This document shows, in pieces, positions 41,990 to 54,374 of a stretch of 64,000 nucleotides of DNA. Under the pieces are notes generated by a model. That model worked only from the letters and a program-made list of their open reading frames with translations, ran no database searches and had not been told where the DNA came from. This DNA comes from Pelargonium tetragonum (Eukaryota; Streptophyta; Magnoliopsida; Geraniales; Geraniaceae), in contig JAYMTL010000015.1 in the NCBI GenBank assembly GCA_036897445.1, positions 62,001 through 126,000 of the forward strand, written 5' to 3'. Each line of letters starts with the position of its first letter. The stretch's first letter is position 1. The position numbers and the translations under genes are program-made.

Positions 41990-43480
41990 TGCTCTAGGCC
42001 TCCTTCTGACTGAAGACAGGGCAACGATAGTAAAACCACTTATCCCTAAGCCTCTAAACTTGTCTTTACTTGAAACAAAACGACTTTAGGTTTAGAGAGA
42101 TTGGAAGCGTTACTGTACCTGACTGTAGCATCGCGAAGAGAGGGAAACGCATCGTAATATAATGAATATCTCTACATACCTTATAACACCTAATGCTTAC
42201 TTGTTTTCTTCTTAATACCTTTTTGAATACCTATAACAGCTATTGCTTATTCATACCTCTCTTCTTTTTTCTGTGCCCTGTTTCTTATTCATAGCTACAC
42301 CGAACCTATTAACTAGAGCTTTTCTCTTAAGAAAGAGCTAGAATGCCCTGTATAAGTATCTTAAACTAGACAGGAATTTTCTAAGTAAGTCCACTATAAT
42401 GGAAATAAATAGAGCTGCTTTTAGGTGCTAAAAATTAAGGGAAAGTTTCGAATAATGCGGGGTAGCAAGTTTTGGTATCAGATATTCCAAGTTAACAAGG
42501 GACAGGGCCCATATAGTTAGTTGCTTTTCAACTTTTGAGTTATAACCTGGGTTCTTTTCTTACTTGTTACTTGACGGAAAAAGGCTCCTACTTATTCGAT
42601 GGTATAAAAATTCCGGGCCTACTTTCCAAGTCTAGAGCTTTTCTTATTAATGAGTTGTATTACATGTTAAGGAGAATTCCTCTTGCTTTGTGGGCTACGG
42701 ACTTAATTGACACTTACTTTATTAAGAGCTATGGGAGCAGGGGAGCCTAGAAAGGTTTATATTGTATATCTACTCCCGACTGGAGCGACAGCGAGAGAGC
42801 TTATTGTAGTATTTAGATTGTACATACACTATGATACCAACATCTACATCTTCTTCTGACCTATCTTAGTTAGCAAGGGGCATGAACCTTACTAACAAGT
42901 TAGCCTGTCTATACCCATCCTGAAGCTAAAGCTTCCTCTCTTCTAATAAGAAGGTAGCTCTAAAAGTTAACAGACAGGTAATCGTTATCTTTTGGAAAAG
43001 AAGGATTCTCATCAACACTAAGGAAATCCACCAACCACATTTTCCTATAGGAGCGGAAATGAACTAAGGTCCTGAAAGGATAGCCATCAACTAAAAGCTT
43101 ACTAGGAGCTTCATAAGAGTGATAGTGTTGTAGTTAGATCAAAGTCCTCCGGGAGTTGCTTTCTTCACTCTAGGTTTCTTATTATTCCCGAAGTTGAAAG
43201 GTGCTAGGGATCTTGTAAATGTATTTGTTTGCAGGAAAAAAGCACTAAAGCCTAACTCTTCCGTAATAGCTAGACTTCTCACTTTACCTTAGGGATTGAA
43301 AACAAGAACAAAACAAACTGCATTTGCCTCTCTATGTCAGTAACAACCTCTTCGATACCTTCCTCAACTTTTCAAGTACCCTCCATCTCTATCTTCTTAG
43401 TCTTAGCTCTACCTAAAATACATAACACTCTTGTATCCCTTTCCTACTCTTAATCACTCTATCTTAATCTAAAGATCAAC
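41990..43480. other. GC-richer island of older spacer type
   Basis: Balanced-composition words (GACTGTAGCATCGCGAAGAG at 42121, GACTGGAGCGACAGCGAGAG near 42779) alternate with pyrimidine-rich sequence. The motif GAAGCTAAAGCTTC (42921-42934) shares its core with 13666-13679 in the larger island. A 71-codon frame at 42535-42750 starts with TTG and is not recognised. One copy of a 24-base dispersed repeat lies at 42475-42498. Confidence 0.45.
42475..42498 (+). repeat. 24-base dispersed repeat, copy B
   Basis: Matches 32795-32818 at 22 of 24 positions in direct orientation, about 9.7 kb apart. Confidence 0.75.
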
Positions 43481-43791
43481 CCTTGTTTCATACACTTTTG
43501 ATTCTCCTATATGCTGGACTCAAAATTGAAAATGGAGGATCTAAACCCTTTTATTGATTTTCCATCTATGCAAGACTACTTTTTTCAAAACAGGCAAGCT
43601 TTTCTATAAAGAAAATGGGTTGTATGCTTTTTCCCGTAGGTGAAATTTGAACAATCAATTTAGTGACTTATACTCTTGAAAGCCCTGATTTTCCACCCAT
43701 TTTATGAGAATTTTGAGGATCGATATAGCTGTCAAAGTTCTCAACGTACTTTTCCCTACGGAAGACTCAAAAACAAAAAGAAAATTTGACT

Positions 43792-43822
43792 TTGTATCGT
43801 GGATTCGAGTCCCGTTTTCTCA
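43792..43822 (+). pseudogene. trnS-GCU 3' fragment (relic)
   Basis: The segment TTGTATCGTGGATTCGAG and the bases after it follow the end of the plant mitochondrial trnS-GCU (TTGTATCATGGGTTCGAA...CCCATTTCCTC), as remembered. The differences are mostly A/G and C/T exchanges. The T-arm core is recognisable, but the acceptor 3' strand ends in TCAAAA instead of the expected CTCCG. Upstream, around 43715-43770, there are only loose traces of a D arm (ATAGCTG) and no complete cloverleaf. It is best read as a decayed copy of the second serine tRNA gene. A chance T-arm match is possible but unlikely given the extra-arm bases. Confidence 0.5.
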
Positions 43823-43831
43823 AAATAAAGT

Positions 43832-44281
43832 TTAAATAAAGTATTTCAGGAAAGTCAAAAGAGAAGTTCCCAACATATCTGAGACGTGAATAAAAGAATT
43901 TCCAAAAGGACTTAATAAGATGATATAGATTAAAAGGTTTCCTTTTGATGTGAAGAATACATCGACTCCTAAATTGGAATGTAGGTAGAGGAAATTTCTT
44001 ATATTACCGTTATGTAATACATAAGCTACATTACAAAGCAAGGGCTCTTTGACGGTAGCTAGTAAAGTTCTAAAATCCTTGCGACAGTGGTTCAATTCTT
44101 CTATTATAATTTTTTGAGACGAAGTCTTCAAAATACAGGAGGTAAGATTCCTCAAGTTTCGAGCGGAACCGTGATAAAAACTTACGTTGCTATACGTCCG
44201 GATAATATCTTTAACCGAATCAACTAGTGTCTCGAGTTCTATTTTTACAGTTAAGTCATTTCGAGGAAAAGAAGTAATCAA
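43832..44281 (-). CDS. longest open frame of the window, doubtful
   Basis: This frame stays open for about 149 codons on the minus strand, the longest in the window. It opens at a TTG, and no in-frame ATG occurs until about residue 135, so it lacks a normal plant mitochondrial start unless editing of an ACG creates one further upstream. The predicted residues mix hydrophobic segments (about 120-133) with Ser-, Asn- and Lys-rich parts and match no family I know. It ends ten bases from the trnS-GCU relic. With this base composition a frame of this length could occur once by chance in a window of this size. Confidence 0.1.
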   Translation of the reverse strand: MITSFPRNDLTVKIELETLVDSVKDIIRTYSNVSFYHGSARNLRNLTSCILKTSSQKIIIEELNHCRKDFRTLLATVKEPLLCNVAYVLHNGNIRNFLYLHSNLGVDVFFTSKGNLLIYIILLSPFGNSFIHVSDMLGTSLLTFLKYFI

Positions 44282-44289
44282 TAGACCTT

Positions 44290-46560
44290 AGAGAATCTTT
44301 AGAATAAGTTTCCTTCTTAGCCAAATAAGTCAAACTTACTCTAGGATCATACGATAGTCGAACTCTTGTACTTGATTAAAAAGCTATACCACTAAAGAAA
44401 GCACCTGTGTAGGAATTAGTAAATACTTTACTTTATACTAAAAATTCACTCTTATTCAGTTTTTCAAACCCGGGGATTGTACAGACACACTAAGAAATTC
44501 ATTCTTTTCTCAAGTATTAATAAGATGTCAATAACCGGCCCTTTTTTCTTTTAGATCCAAGCATTTAATTCTTTAACTTAACTACTACGCCCGTAAAGTC
44601 TGGAAAAGGGTTTAGTTGGCCTTGTAGGGAAATCTCCTTAACGACTCTCTAACGCATGTCGTTATTTTATTTATACGCACTATGCTGTAAGTGTTACTTT
44701 ATATAGAATAAGTAAGAAGGCTTGAGGTGCAGATCAATAAGGTATAAGGATAGCTGCCAAAGGTTACTCTAATATTTAGTGCCATTGCAAGAATGTTAAA
44801 GTTTAATATTAAAATATGTGTAATCCTTATCGTGGGGGTAGGACAAACAATTAAGATAAAAGGTCTAGTTCTGAAGCTCTTAGACTTCCTTATAATTTAG
44901 TAGCCCAGTACGAGAATAACCCTGGAAACTTTACCCAAGGAGTCCCCAATCCGTAGGAGCAATGCCTTTATTAGAGAAGAAAAGTATACTTTTGGCATCT
45001 AACTATGCGAATACTCTTCATTTTAGCCCCTAAAAAGTTCCTTTACAAAACAAAAACCACTCGGCAATTCCGTAATATACTTTAAGTGGGGTATTCCAGA
45101 ACTCTACGAGGGCCCCTCGCTAACTGGCAGTATATTTCTTGCGCAGTTTAGTTAAATCTAATTTAAGGAGTATTTATTAAGACTTATAAGAGAATGAAGT
45201 CGGGTAGTTTTTATATGTTCTAGCTCTGGGCTGAGGAATTCCTTAATATTGCATTCCTTAAATTAAGTACAATCTTTCCAATACAAACGGAAGAGAAAAC
45301 TCAAAAAGCAAATACATTTACGGGAGAGTCGGGTGCCGCATTCTTGTATACAGGACCTGACAAAGGGCTTGTGAGAAGTACAAATATGTAATTTGGGTCT
45401 ATTTAAGTTCCAAAAAACAAAGTTATCTAGGTTTTTCAACCCCCCCCTGTATAAAATAAACCCTTGCTTAAGAGCTTTTGGCTTCTTAGTACGCACACAG
45501 TTTACTTAAGATATATCTACTCTAATCTAAGTCAGGTTTACGTTTTTTAGAAGATACGTAGTTTTTATGGGTCATAATAGAAAAGAGAGCGTTTCCTCAA
45601 GATGGGTAATAGAATCTTCTTTCTTTATTTCTAATTCTGGGTGTTAATATTTCGAGAATTCTAAAAGATATGAAAAAGGGGCTCTAAAAAAACACTTTAC
45701 GAGCACTCTGCCTACTCTAGATAATAAAATAATAACTTAAGCTTTTTTCTTTTGTATTCTTAGTCCTTTTGAAAATGATTTACTTAATTTTTAAAAGGGT
45801 GTAATCTCTAAGAGTAGCCCTCGATTCCTGAATTTGTACTTTTCAGATAAGGTTTTTGTATTCTGTTCGACTGCTTTTTAAGCATTTATGAGACAGCTTT
45901 CTTTACACTAAATAGAATTTTCCTTATCTTCTAATCTAACTAAACCGGAATCCCGCTTAGAACTTTGTGTCCAACGAATTACGAATAACAAAGGGGGCCC
46001 CTTAATTATAGCTAAAATAAAAATAACTAGCATCTCCCGTTCTAGGTTCATTTTTCGCGTATAAAAAGCCTTTATAGAATCAAAAATTAACTTACGGTAG
46101 CCGTTATTTCTGCACTCCTTTTTCAGTAGTTATAACTCAGATTTAAACAACTTTGGGAGTATACTATAAAGAATCCCTCTGCCTTTCCTGCTCTTTTATA
46201 GAGAAGCGCCCCTGTTGGGCTTTCAGGGAATTCTAGTGTAGTAGGGGCTCCTGTTAAAATAAAAAAGGGGGCTAAATTTAAGGAATATCATTACTGGGTC
46301 AAAAAAAAGAACTTAAGAATGACTTGCGTATATAGGAATGAAAACTTTCCTTTGACTATAGAAGACTCTACTTTACTTATTAAACTGCTTTTTATCCCAA
46401 TATATAAAAAATTCAACGCCTAATTTTAGAGAAAACAGCATACTCTGTTTATAAACGTAGCAAGCATGGCCCCTTTAAAAGACTAAGTTCTTACAAGGCC
46501 CCGCATAGAGCCCGTGTCTTTATTAAGCTGTACTTTAAAGTTTATTTTATAAGGATAACC
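44290..46560. other. AT-rich gene desert
   Basis: Between the trnS-GCU relic region and the trnD relic nothing is recognised beyond a 77-codon minus-strand frame (45263-45496) without known match. Confidence 0.6.
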
Positions 46561-46563
46561 AAA

Positions 46564-46605
46564 CCTGTAAGACAGAAGTTACGGATTCGAGTCCCGTCAA
46601 TCCCG
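46564..46605 (+). pseudogene. trnD-GUC 3' half (relic)
   Basis: From CCTGTAAGACAGAAG to GTCAATCCCG this 42-base stretch follows the 3' half of the plastid-type trnD-GUC (CCTGTCAAGGCGGAAGTTGCGGGTTCGAGTCCCGTCAATCCCG in outline). One base is missing inside the anticodon, and G-to-A changes appear elsewhere. The T arm ACGGA-TTCGAGT-CCCGT has one A-C mismatch. No 5' half beginning GGGATTG is visible within 100 bases upstream. In many seed-plant mitochondria trnD derives from plastid DNA, so this is probably the remnant of such a copy. It is not expected to work as a tRNA. Confidence 0.6.
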
Positions 46606-46609
46606 AAGT

Positions 46610-49600
46610 TTATGAACCTATTATGATGAGAAATTTAATGATCAAAGCTCCCTTATGTTATCTCTTTAGCTGGAATTTCTCAGTACAGCTGCGTTTAGGG
46701 ATTTTATCTAAAGTAGGAAAAGCAATTAATCTAGTTTTTGTGCATATTACCCCCCGACCAGGTTCTACTACTATAAGTTTAATTAGGGCTTCGAAGTTAA
46801 ACAAGAACTGAATTCAAAGGGAATCTAACTGAAGAATAAGAATTTCTAGGCTAAATTATATATTATAAGAGAAATTGAAAAAAGCTCTTTAGGAACATTT
46901 TGCAAAGGGGCAGCTTATAAATTTATAAAAACTAAAAGGAAATTCTACATTAAGAACCCTATACGGATAGGAAGTTTTTTTTTAGAGGTTTTATAAAGCG
47001 AGTCTTTTTTAAATGAGATTTCTTTCCCCCTATTTATCTTACTCTTGGCAAGTCAAACTTTTTGATAGATAAAAGTAAGTGCTTCAAAAATTTTAATATA
47101 GCTATGTAAACACAAATTTCATATAAAGAAATTACATTAACATTAGAACCGAGAGTAAAATAAAGAAGATACCTTAAGTTCAAATCCTATTACTTAAGCT
47201 TTAACCCGCACCTATCGTTCCTAGGAATCCGTCCAGAACATAGAAAAAATGATCCAAAAGCGAGATCCGCAAAGGCGCGCTCACAAGATAAAAAGGAGTC
47301 GTTAAGTAGGGGGTAATGACCAACCCCTTCCAATAAAAAATGGCTAGAGTAAAGCAGAGATACTTAGAAAAAGAGTTCAGAACTACAAATATTATATAAC
47401 TCCTTAATTTTAAGTGTAACCCTATAAAATCAAAATTGTATACAAGAAATACCGGGTTTTATTTACTCCAGGCTAAACTGGATTGTATAATAGCAGGGTT
47501 TATTAAGAAAATTGCCCCCGATCTATCTCGGATAATAAAATAGTTTTGATTTCCAGGGCTCCTAAGAAAGAGACTTCTTATGGTATAATTTATAGGAAAC
47601 TCCCTTTATTGTTTAGCTGCACAATCCCAAGTTAAATTTGTAACGCTTTGTTCTAGTAAAAGCCTTCTCTCTAAAGGTAAACAAAGCTTCCGCCCTTATT
47701 TTTAGTTACTAACGAAACTCTTTTCTCTTTAAGACGCAAACTAAGCGCTTCCCCGCTTATTACTATTACCTTAAGTGAAAAATAGAATAGTAAACCCTCT
47801 TAAATTTAACAGCAGAATTTTATTCTTAAGAGATAACTTTTTAAACTCTTTAAGCCCTGTAAATGTATAAAGAGAAATTCCAAATCTAGTTTTAACTAGA
47901 ATTTAAGTCATTGTGAAACAGGTCATAGAAGTACATCCTTATTGTAAAATTGTAAATAGTCAATACTTCAAAAAAAAGAAAGGGTTTAGTGCTTTTCTTT
48001 ATCTAAGGGCATTGACCTATTGTGAGTATCTTCTTTGCTGCCTAAAATTCTTATGTCTTCCTAAAACTTTCCGCATAGATTTTTGTCTAAGTAGACTAGC
48101 GGATCCGTTTACTAAATTAAGGGAAAACCGAAGCCCGCGTATCCCTACACGGAGCTTCCCTCAACCTAAGAGGGAGTTGAAAGTGCTATATCAGATGTAT
48201 TTTAGCTAGTGACTTTTTCTTATAAAATATCCTGTGGTCAGCCTAAGAAGTCAAAAAAATCTTTCTTATTTCGGGTACTTTATGCAGGCAGGGTTTCTTA
48301 TGACAGATCTGTTACTAAGTAAACATTCCCTTGTGGGGAAATTTTAGTTGCTTATTATCCTAGTATACATTTATATAAAAATTATATAAACCCGCAAGAG
48401 CATTTTAAGCAAGAGATAGGTTCGTAAAAAAATCCCAGTATGAACTAATGCAGAATTCAATTCTTACTTTTATAACCTCGGTAAAAAACCGGGGACTTTT
48501 AAATGAGAGCCCTTTTTTAAAAATTGTAGGTGTTTAGAAACAGGGTATTGCGAGTAAGAAGTAAGTTAATAAGAAGCTTGTGTATAAGGTAAGGTGTAAA
48601 AGTTTGAAGAAGGGTAGGAAGCCCCTGTTGTCATAACGTATATAAGAGTCTCTCTCTATTAACTGGATTTACTAGAAAAAGCGGGATTTCCATTAAGGAA
48701 GGGATAAAGTTAATAATTTGCTTTTCTTTTTAGTGCTTTAGGTTGGTCACATAAAGGAGAAGAGATATGTAATTGGGGCCCGCTATCCCTCGAAATAGAC
48801 TAAGATTTTCTACTTGTACTGGGAAAAGAATGTAATAACTAAGATTTCCACTTTCAAGTCCTCTGTAATACCGCTAAGATTTAAAAGTTAAGGCGGGAAA
48901 CCTGGACTATCAGAGACTGTACAACTTTGTAAAAAGCACTTCCCTTAAAAGAAACTTCTCATGAGTTTTCCTTCTATTTAGGATCAAGAGTCTATAGTTA
49001 GTAGACATCTTTCATTCTCAGTTCTTGTCTTAATTGTCTCCTTATTTTAAGTTAAAACAGCATAGAGAAATACCAAGTTCTGCGAGTTAAAATATATCAT
49101 TCTTTTGAAAAAGGAAATGACTTATATAAATTTATGAATTAAATGAATTTGAAATAAAACAAGCCCTTTATCCTAAGACCTCTGTTTACACTAAATTAGG
49201 GTTCATTTTTTAACTAAGTATTAGATCCGCACCAAAATTTTATATAAACTAGAGGCGCCCCTTAGAAACATTCACTTAATACAGAATAGTTCCAATTATA
49301 CTACCTAACTAAATAAAGTACAAAATGTAATTTTCACAATTTTGAATTGAATCAAAGTAAGTTCCAAAGTCTAAGAGTTAATAAAACTCCAGCCAAGGAA
49401 CGCTTTTCTTTTCGGATTTTTAAAGCACAGGTTTCCTATTAGTAAATTTATCCAGGTATAGTTTTTACCAGAAGTAGGTAGCCCCCTTTTTTATTAGGCT
49501 TTTACAAGGGCTTTAAAAACAAAAAGGCGGTTTAAGTGAAAACATATTGACAAGCTCCTTTTTTCTGGTATAAAAATTGTCCCTCTAGAGTAATAGAAAT

Positions 49601-52600
49601 TTTTCTGCTTGTTGAGGTAAGAAATAAGGCCAAAGTAAACTTCTTTTATAATGGAAAATTCTAGCATTTACTCGCACCGAGGGTTTTCAATTTAAATAAG
49701 TATAGACCAAGAGCTGCGTGCTTTTAAGTGTCATTTAATAAGTGCTAAAACTTTCAGGGAAAGTTCCCCGATGGGCCTGCTCTTTAAGGAGCTTTTTCGA
49801 GAATTAGGGCTTTAAATCAGGACCTCTAAGAAGAGAAATGCCAAAGTTAATACAAATTCTTTCGTTTAAGGGTTATCTACTACATACCAGCCATAGGTCC
49901 CTTTTTGCTTTAAAGGGATCCCTCTTGAAGTTACTCAATACATAGTATTTAAGTAAAAAAAGAAAGGCAAGCGCGTTAGGTCATCATAAGAACTCTCCGA
50001 AGAATAAACGCATACATAATACATGGCTGATCCCACAAAAGGGAAAAGATTAATTTAGAAAAATTTTTAATAGGGAATGTGGTACCCTTTTTAAGAAATA
50101 TAGATTAAAGTCTCAAATATAGGAGCTGACTTGGAGACTTTAGGAAACCGCTGCGCGCTTTGTGCTAAAATAGGAGTTATTCCTTGTATTCTCTAGTAGT
50201 GATAGGGACTTTCTCTAAAGCATAATTGTGTTTTAGGTCCCGTGTAACCCGGGTTTCCTTAGTAGCACTTTGCTCGTATATCCTAGGATTTTTTATAATT
50301 AGGAGTTGTACATATGAATTATTCTTTATGCTATAAGAGTAAGGGACCTTTACTGTTGATAATAGCTTGTGAATCCCCTGGTTACTTTCCGAAATAAGAA
50401 ATATGGCTTTTAGTCTAGCTATAAGAGAGTCTCCTTGTTTGTATAATGTAATACTGCTTTACAGCGTTCTCTGGTAGAGCCCCTTTCCGTTAAAAAATGA
50501 AAGCAACTATCCCCTATTACAGCTTCTCGGTTAGTAGTTTATTGACATAAAAGTTCTTTCTAAGCCCCCTCTAAAGTAAGTATGCCCCTGGAATCCTAAT
50601 ACGTACATCTGTGACTTTTTGATCCTCCGACTTAATTGCACAAGGCTTTTTTTTTTCAAGCTGCGGAAAATAGCCAACACCTACACAGGGCTCTCTAACT
50701 AGTCTTAGGGCAGTGCTCATTGAAAAATGGGACGCTTCGCACAGGGATTTCTCGCGATACCCTAAAATAAGAGAAAAAGGGCTTATTCAATACAAAAGAA
50801 ATTCCGGGTAAACGTGACTTGTTTCTAGAATAGAGCCTGCTAGAAATTAGATAAATTAAAAAATCTTCTCGAGCAAAAGCTTTCTTTAAAAACCAATAAT
50901 TACACAAAATTCCAAAGCATTTAAATAAGTATAATCAAACTCTTTGTACAAATAAAGGAACTGTAAAAAACTTCTTTTCTGCTTTGTCAGGAAATCCACT
51001 CTTTCAGAGCTTTGTGAGGAAAAAACGCGTATAGTTGCCGGAAACTCTAGAGCTCCCGTAGACTAAATTTTGGGTACTTATAAAAGGATGATTTTTTCGC
51101 AAGGATTCCTAAAACTTTATTATCTTCTTTATTTCCTTATAAGAGCTGCAAACCCCGCCAATTACTGCAGAGGTGTATAGAACCTAAAGCTCCGGCTAAG
51201 AAATTTTATTCCGGATTAGACTAACAAAAAGAAGAAATGACCCACAGAATTCTAAGCATAGCTTTGTTACAAGGTATAAATACTCTTTAGAAATTTCTAA
51301 GTTTAGGAGATATAATTTACTCTAGGAGTTTTTCGTGTACGGGAACTTACATATATATATATTAAGTCAAGCCTTTTATTTACTAGGCAGTTTATAGAAC
51401 TCAGAGAGCACCTTTATTACTATAACAAACCCTAAAAGGAGACCCTACCGTAAAAGGACTTTTACTTGTTCTCGCGGGCTTTACTACAAAATTTTCCGGG
51501 AACGTTATATTACATGCATGCCAACGCTGGCAGTAGTAGGAGTGCGATGGATACTTTTGGCATAGCTTTCTTTTTAGAAGTTTTTACCACACTTGGGTTT
51601 AGTGACTTGATCCGGGCTGTTAAATCAACATAAGAACTGCAAGTTCTTTAATAAGTATGTTTTGTAGGGAGAGCCCTAATATAAAGGCTTTTTTATAGAT
51701 ATACGTAGTCTTTTGGTATTTCAAGTTTTTGAGTCTTAACAAAGAATTTTCTAGGAGCCCCTGCAGCTCTCAACGGTAACTATCTAATTAGTTTTCCGGG
51801 ATTTCACAGCAAAAATTTCAATAAATTCGAGAAAGTAAAAGATAATAAAACTAAAAAAGTGTCGAAATTAGTGAAACTAACCCTACAGGAAATTCTATCC
51901 GAGGCACTCACTTTCGAGTCTTTACATATTCTTTTTATTTTAAGTGTCTAATCTGTTGGTACTAAAATTACACTGTACGGCCGGCTTTAAGCCTTGTTTG
52001 TAATAATATTAAATAGTTAGCCCCGTATTGTGTACAGACTTTTTTCTTTAAAGAGCTAAAGTCCCTTCTGATAGGAAATACTTAAGTTTTTGATCTTCTC
52101 TAGGCAAACCAAGGTGTAACTTTCAGTAAGTGTGATGTCTTTTAACCTGAAGTTTTATAGTTATAGTGTGTTCTTTTTGCTTTTCTCTATACAGAGCTTG
52201 CTATTTTTGTTAAAATAAAAGTAGTGCTTTTCGAAACTGTAAAAACAGGACCTGGTAGGTTTATAAGGATTTCGGTAGTTCAAAAAAACTATAAAACTAT
52301 TTAATTTTAGAGTAGAAACTTAAGCTGGTATAAGAGCAAACCTTTTTAGATTGTCAAAACGGGGTCTCCAGGTCTGCTTTTCCTTTATTATTAGAGTCTA
52401 ATGCAAAAAAGTTCTTGTATCGGAATAGTTTTTCTAAGAAAAAGTTATGCCTGGTCTATACGCAAGATTCCAAGATTTACGATTGAACATAGAGGAGTGC
52501 GGGTAAGTAAACAGCTGAAAGATCCCTTGGATTTTCCCTGTCAAACTTCATAGCTGATTAGGATTTTATAGATTATAAGGGCTCGCTATATCTCTGTAAG

Positions 52601-54325
52601 GAGGTTCCTTTCGGTATCAGCACTTTTTAGGTTTCACCTTTTAAATAAGGGGTATTCCCCTACCCATTTTTGAGTAAGACAAAAAAAAGAGGATACTCTT
52701 CTTTAATTTAATACCATATAAATCTTTCAAGAAGATCAAAAAAAAACTCTGCAATCTTATTAGGAAACACCGAAATTTTATTTTATAGTCGAGAAGAATA
52801 GCCTAATTTTAGTTTATATAGTAGCAAAAAAACTAAAAGGAAGAAAAGATACCTTCTATGTAATGTCCTCTAGTACTCCATGCGTAAAAACTAGATTTGA
52901 GAAACCCCTTTTTAATTAGCAGGCAGAAACCTAAAACACGATGTTGTCACTAATACTATTAAAAGATGGGGTAGCCGCGTATTTTAGGACCCTTTTTGGC
53001 GTTGCTATGCATGATATAATAGTATAAATACCCTTAATTTAGTCAAAGGAGGCTAGACCTTTTAAGGGGATACCTCGTACCAGCATGCTTGAGTACCTTT
53101 ATATAGTAACTCCGGGCTTTTTATATGTTTCTCTATTTCCTATCGAATATAGTAAAACTCGCATTCCTTAGTTAAAAGTGGATGTGCACTCTTGTTATAC
53201 TAAAAATTTTTAATATCTTTCAGGGTATCGGTATTCAGAGCCATTTCCTTACTACAAGCTTCCTATTATATCTTTCATTTCAGTCAACTAGTTTTAGTAT
53301 CAACTTTAGAGAATACTGGGTGCGTTTGGAAACAGCTCAAAATGCTCCGTGTATTTCTTTAGTTGTTATTATTCCTCACTACGGGATATAAAAAGAAAAA
53401 GTCTTTCTCAGTCATTTTATTCCTTATAGGGAACCTTTACTACTCCTGGTACGTAAGAACTCTCCTATTAAACTTATTTTAACTAGTGTGGATTTATAGT
53501 ATCGGGTTATTTGAAAGGGGTATGCGAAGCCTATCTCAAAGACAGCGCGTTTATTTCACCAAGGATCTTATAAAAGCCATTTTTCATTAGGGCCTCTAAA
53601 ACTAAGAAAGAATATCCGTCGGTCATTAAAAAGGAATCCACTAAGTCTAAGTCCTAATATACTTTATCTTTGTAAACAAGGTTACTAAATTCTAGAGAGT
53701 TTAAGTATTGGTCTACCTGTCAACATAAACATCAGGATTCTACCTAAACCTTACAAAAAAGGATTCCGTAAGGGTTACCTCTTCATTTTCTTATTCCTTA
53801 ATAATCAGAGGGGCAGCTACACTTTTAGTTTTTTAGTTAAAGAGGTTAAGATAAGTGGACTGTTTCACTAATTATAAATGTTAGGAGTAACCGGATATTA
53901 GATAAGAACATAGTTAATTTAGACGCTGTTGCTAAAAGCTTTTTTGAAAGTATGGAGACATTTTTCTTTTTATAAATGAATAGTATACCTTTTTGGAGGT
54001 ACATATGCCGGGTTCGTTAAACTTATCATAACTACTCTTCGGGATGGGTATACAACATAGAAATTGAGAAGTAACCACTTAGACACCCCGTACTAGTAAC
54101 AAAGCGGGAAATGTAGCAGGACTCTTAAGAAAAGAACTGAGGTCTCTTGATAGAATTGTAAAGGGTTTCTCTGGGTTACCCTTAGCTGTAAAGGGCTCTA
54201 AATTAGGCATATAATCCAATGTTTTTTGAGACTCAAGAGCTTCGTAGGGCGAAGTTAATTACAAAACTGCTATAACAACAGGATCTTATTATACTCCTCG
54301 AGTAACCCTACTATTGACTAGGTAG
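46610..54325. other. AT-rich gene desert
   Basis: No gene is recognised in almost eight kilobases. The longest open frame is 98 codons at 47913-48209 (plus), which opens with GTG and matches nothing known. A short AT repeat lies at about 51350-51362. Confidence 0.6.
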
Positions 54326-54329
54326 GTTA

Positions 54330-54370
54330 CTGGGCGGGACTTGAACCAAAGGCTTTATATTAAAAACCAG
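54330..54370 (-). pseudogene. possible trnK-like 3' half (relic)
   Basis: Read on the minus strand, TGGTTTTTAATATAAAG followed by GGTTCAAGTCC lines up with the anticodon-to-T-arm part of the intact trnK at 58123-58196 (GGACTTTTAATCTAATGG...GGTTCAAGCCC). Stems no longer pair properly, and no D arm or acceptor 5' strand is visible. It could be a decayed second trnK copy, or a chance match to the conserved T-arm word. Confidence 0.25.
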
Positions 54371-54374
54371 GGGG

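Noticed and set aside
42535-42750. 71-codon frame with a fairly balanced composition
   Set aside because: It opens with TTG, has no recognised motif, and lies in a GC-richer island where stops are rarer.
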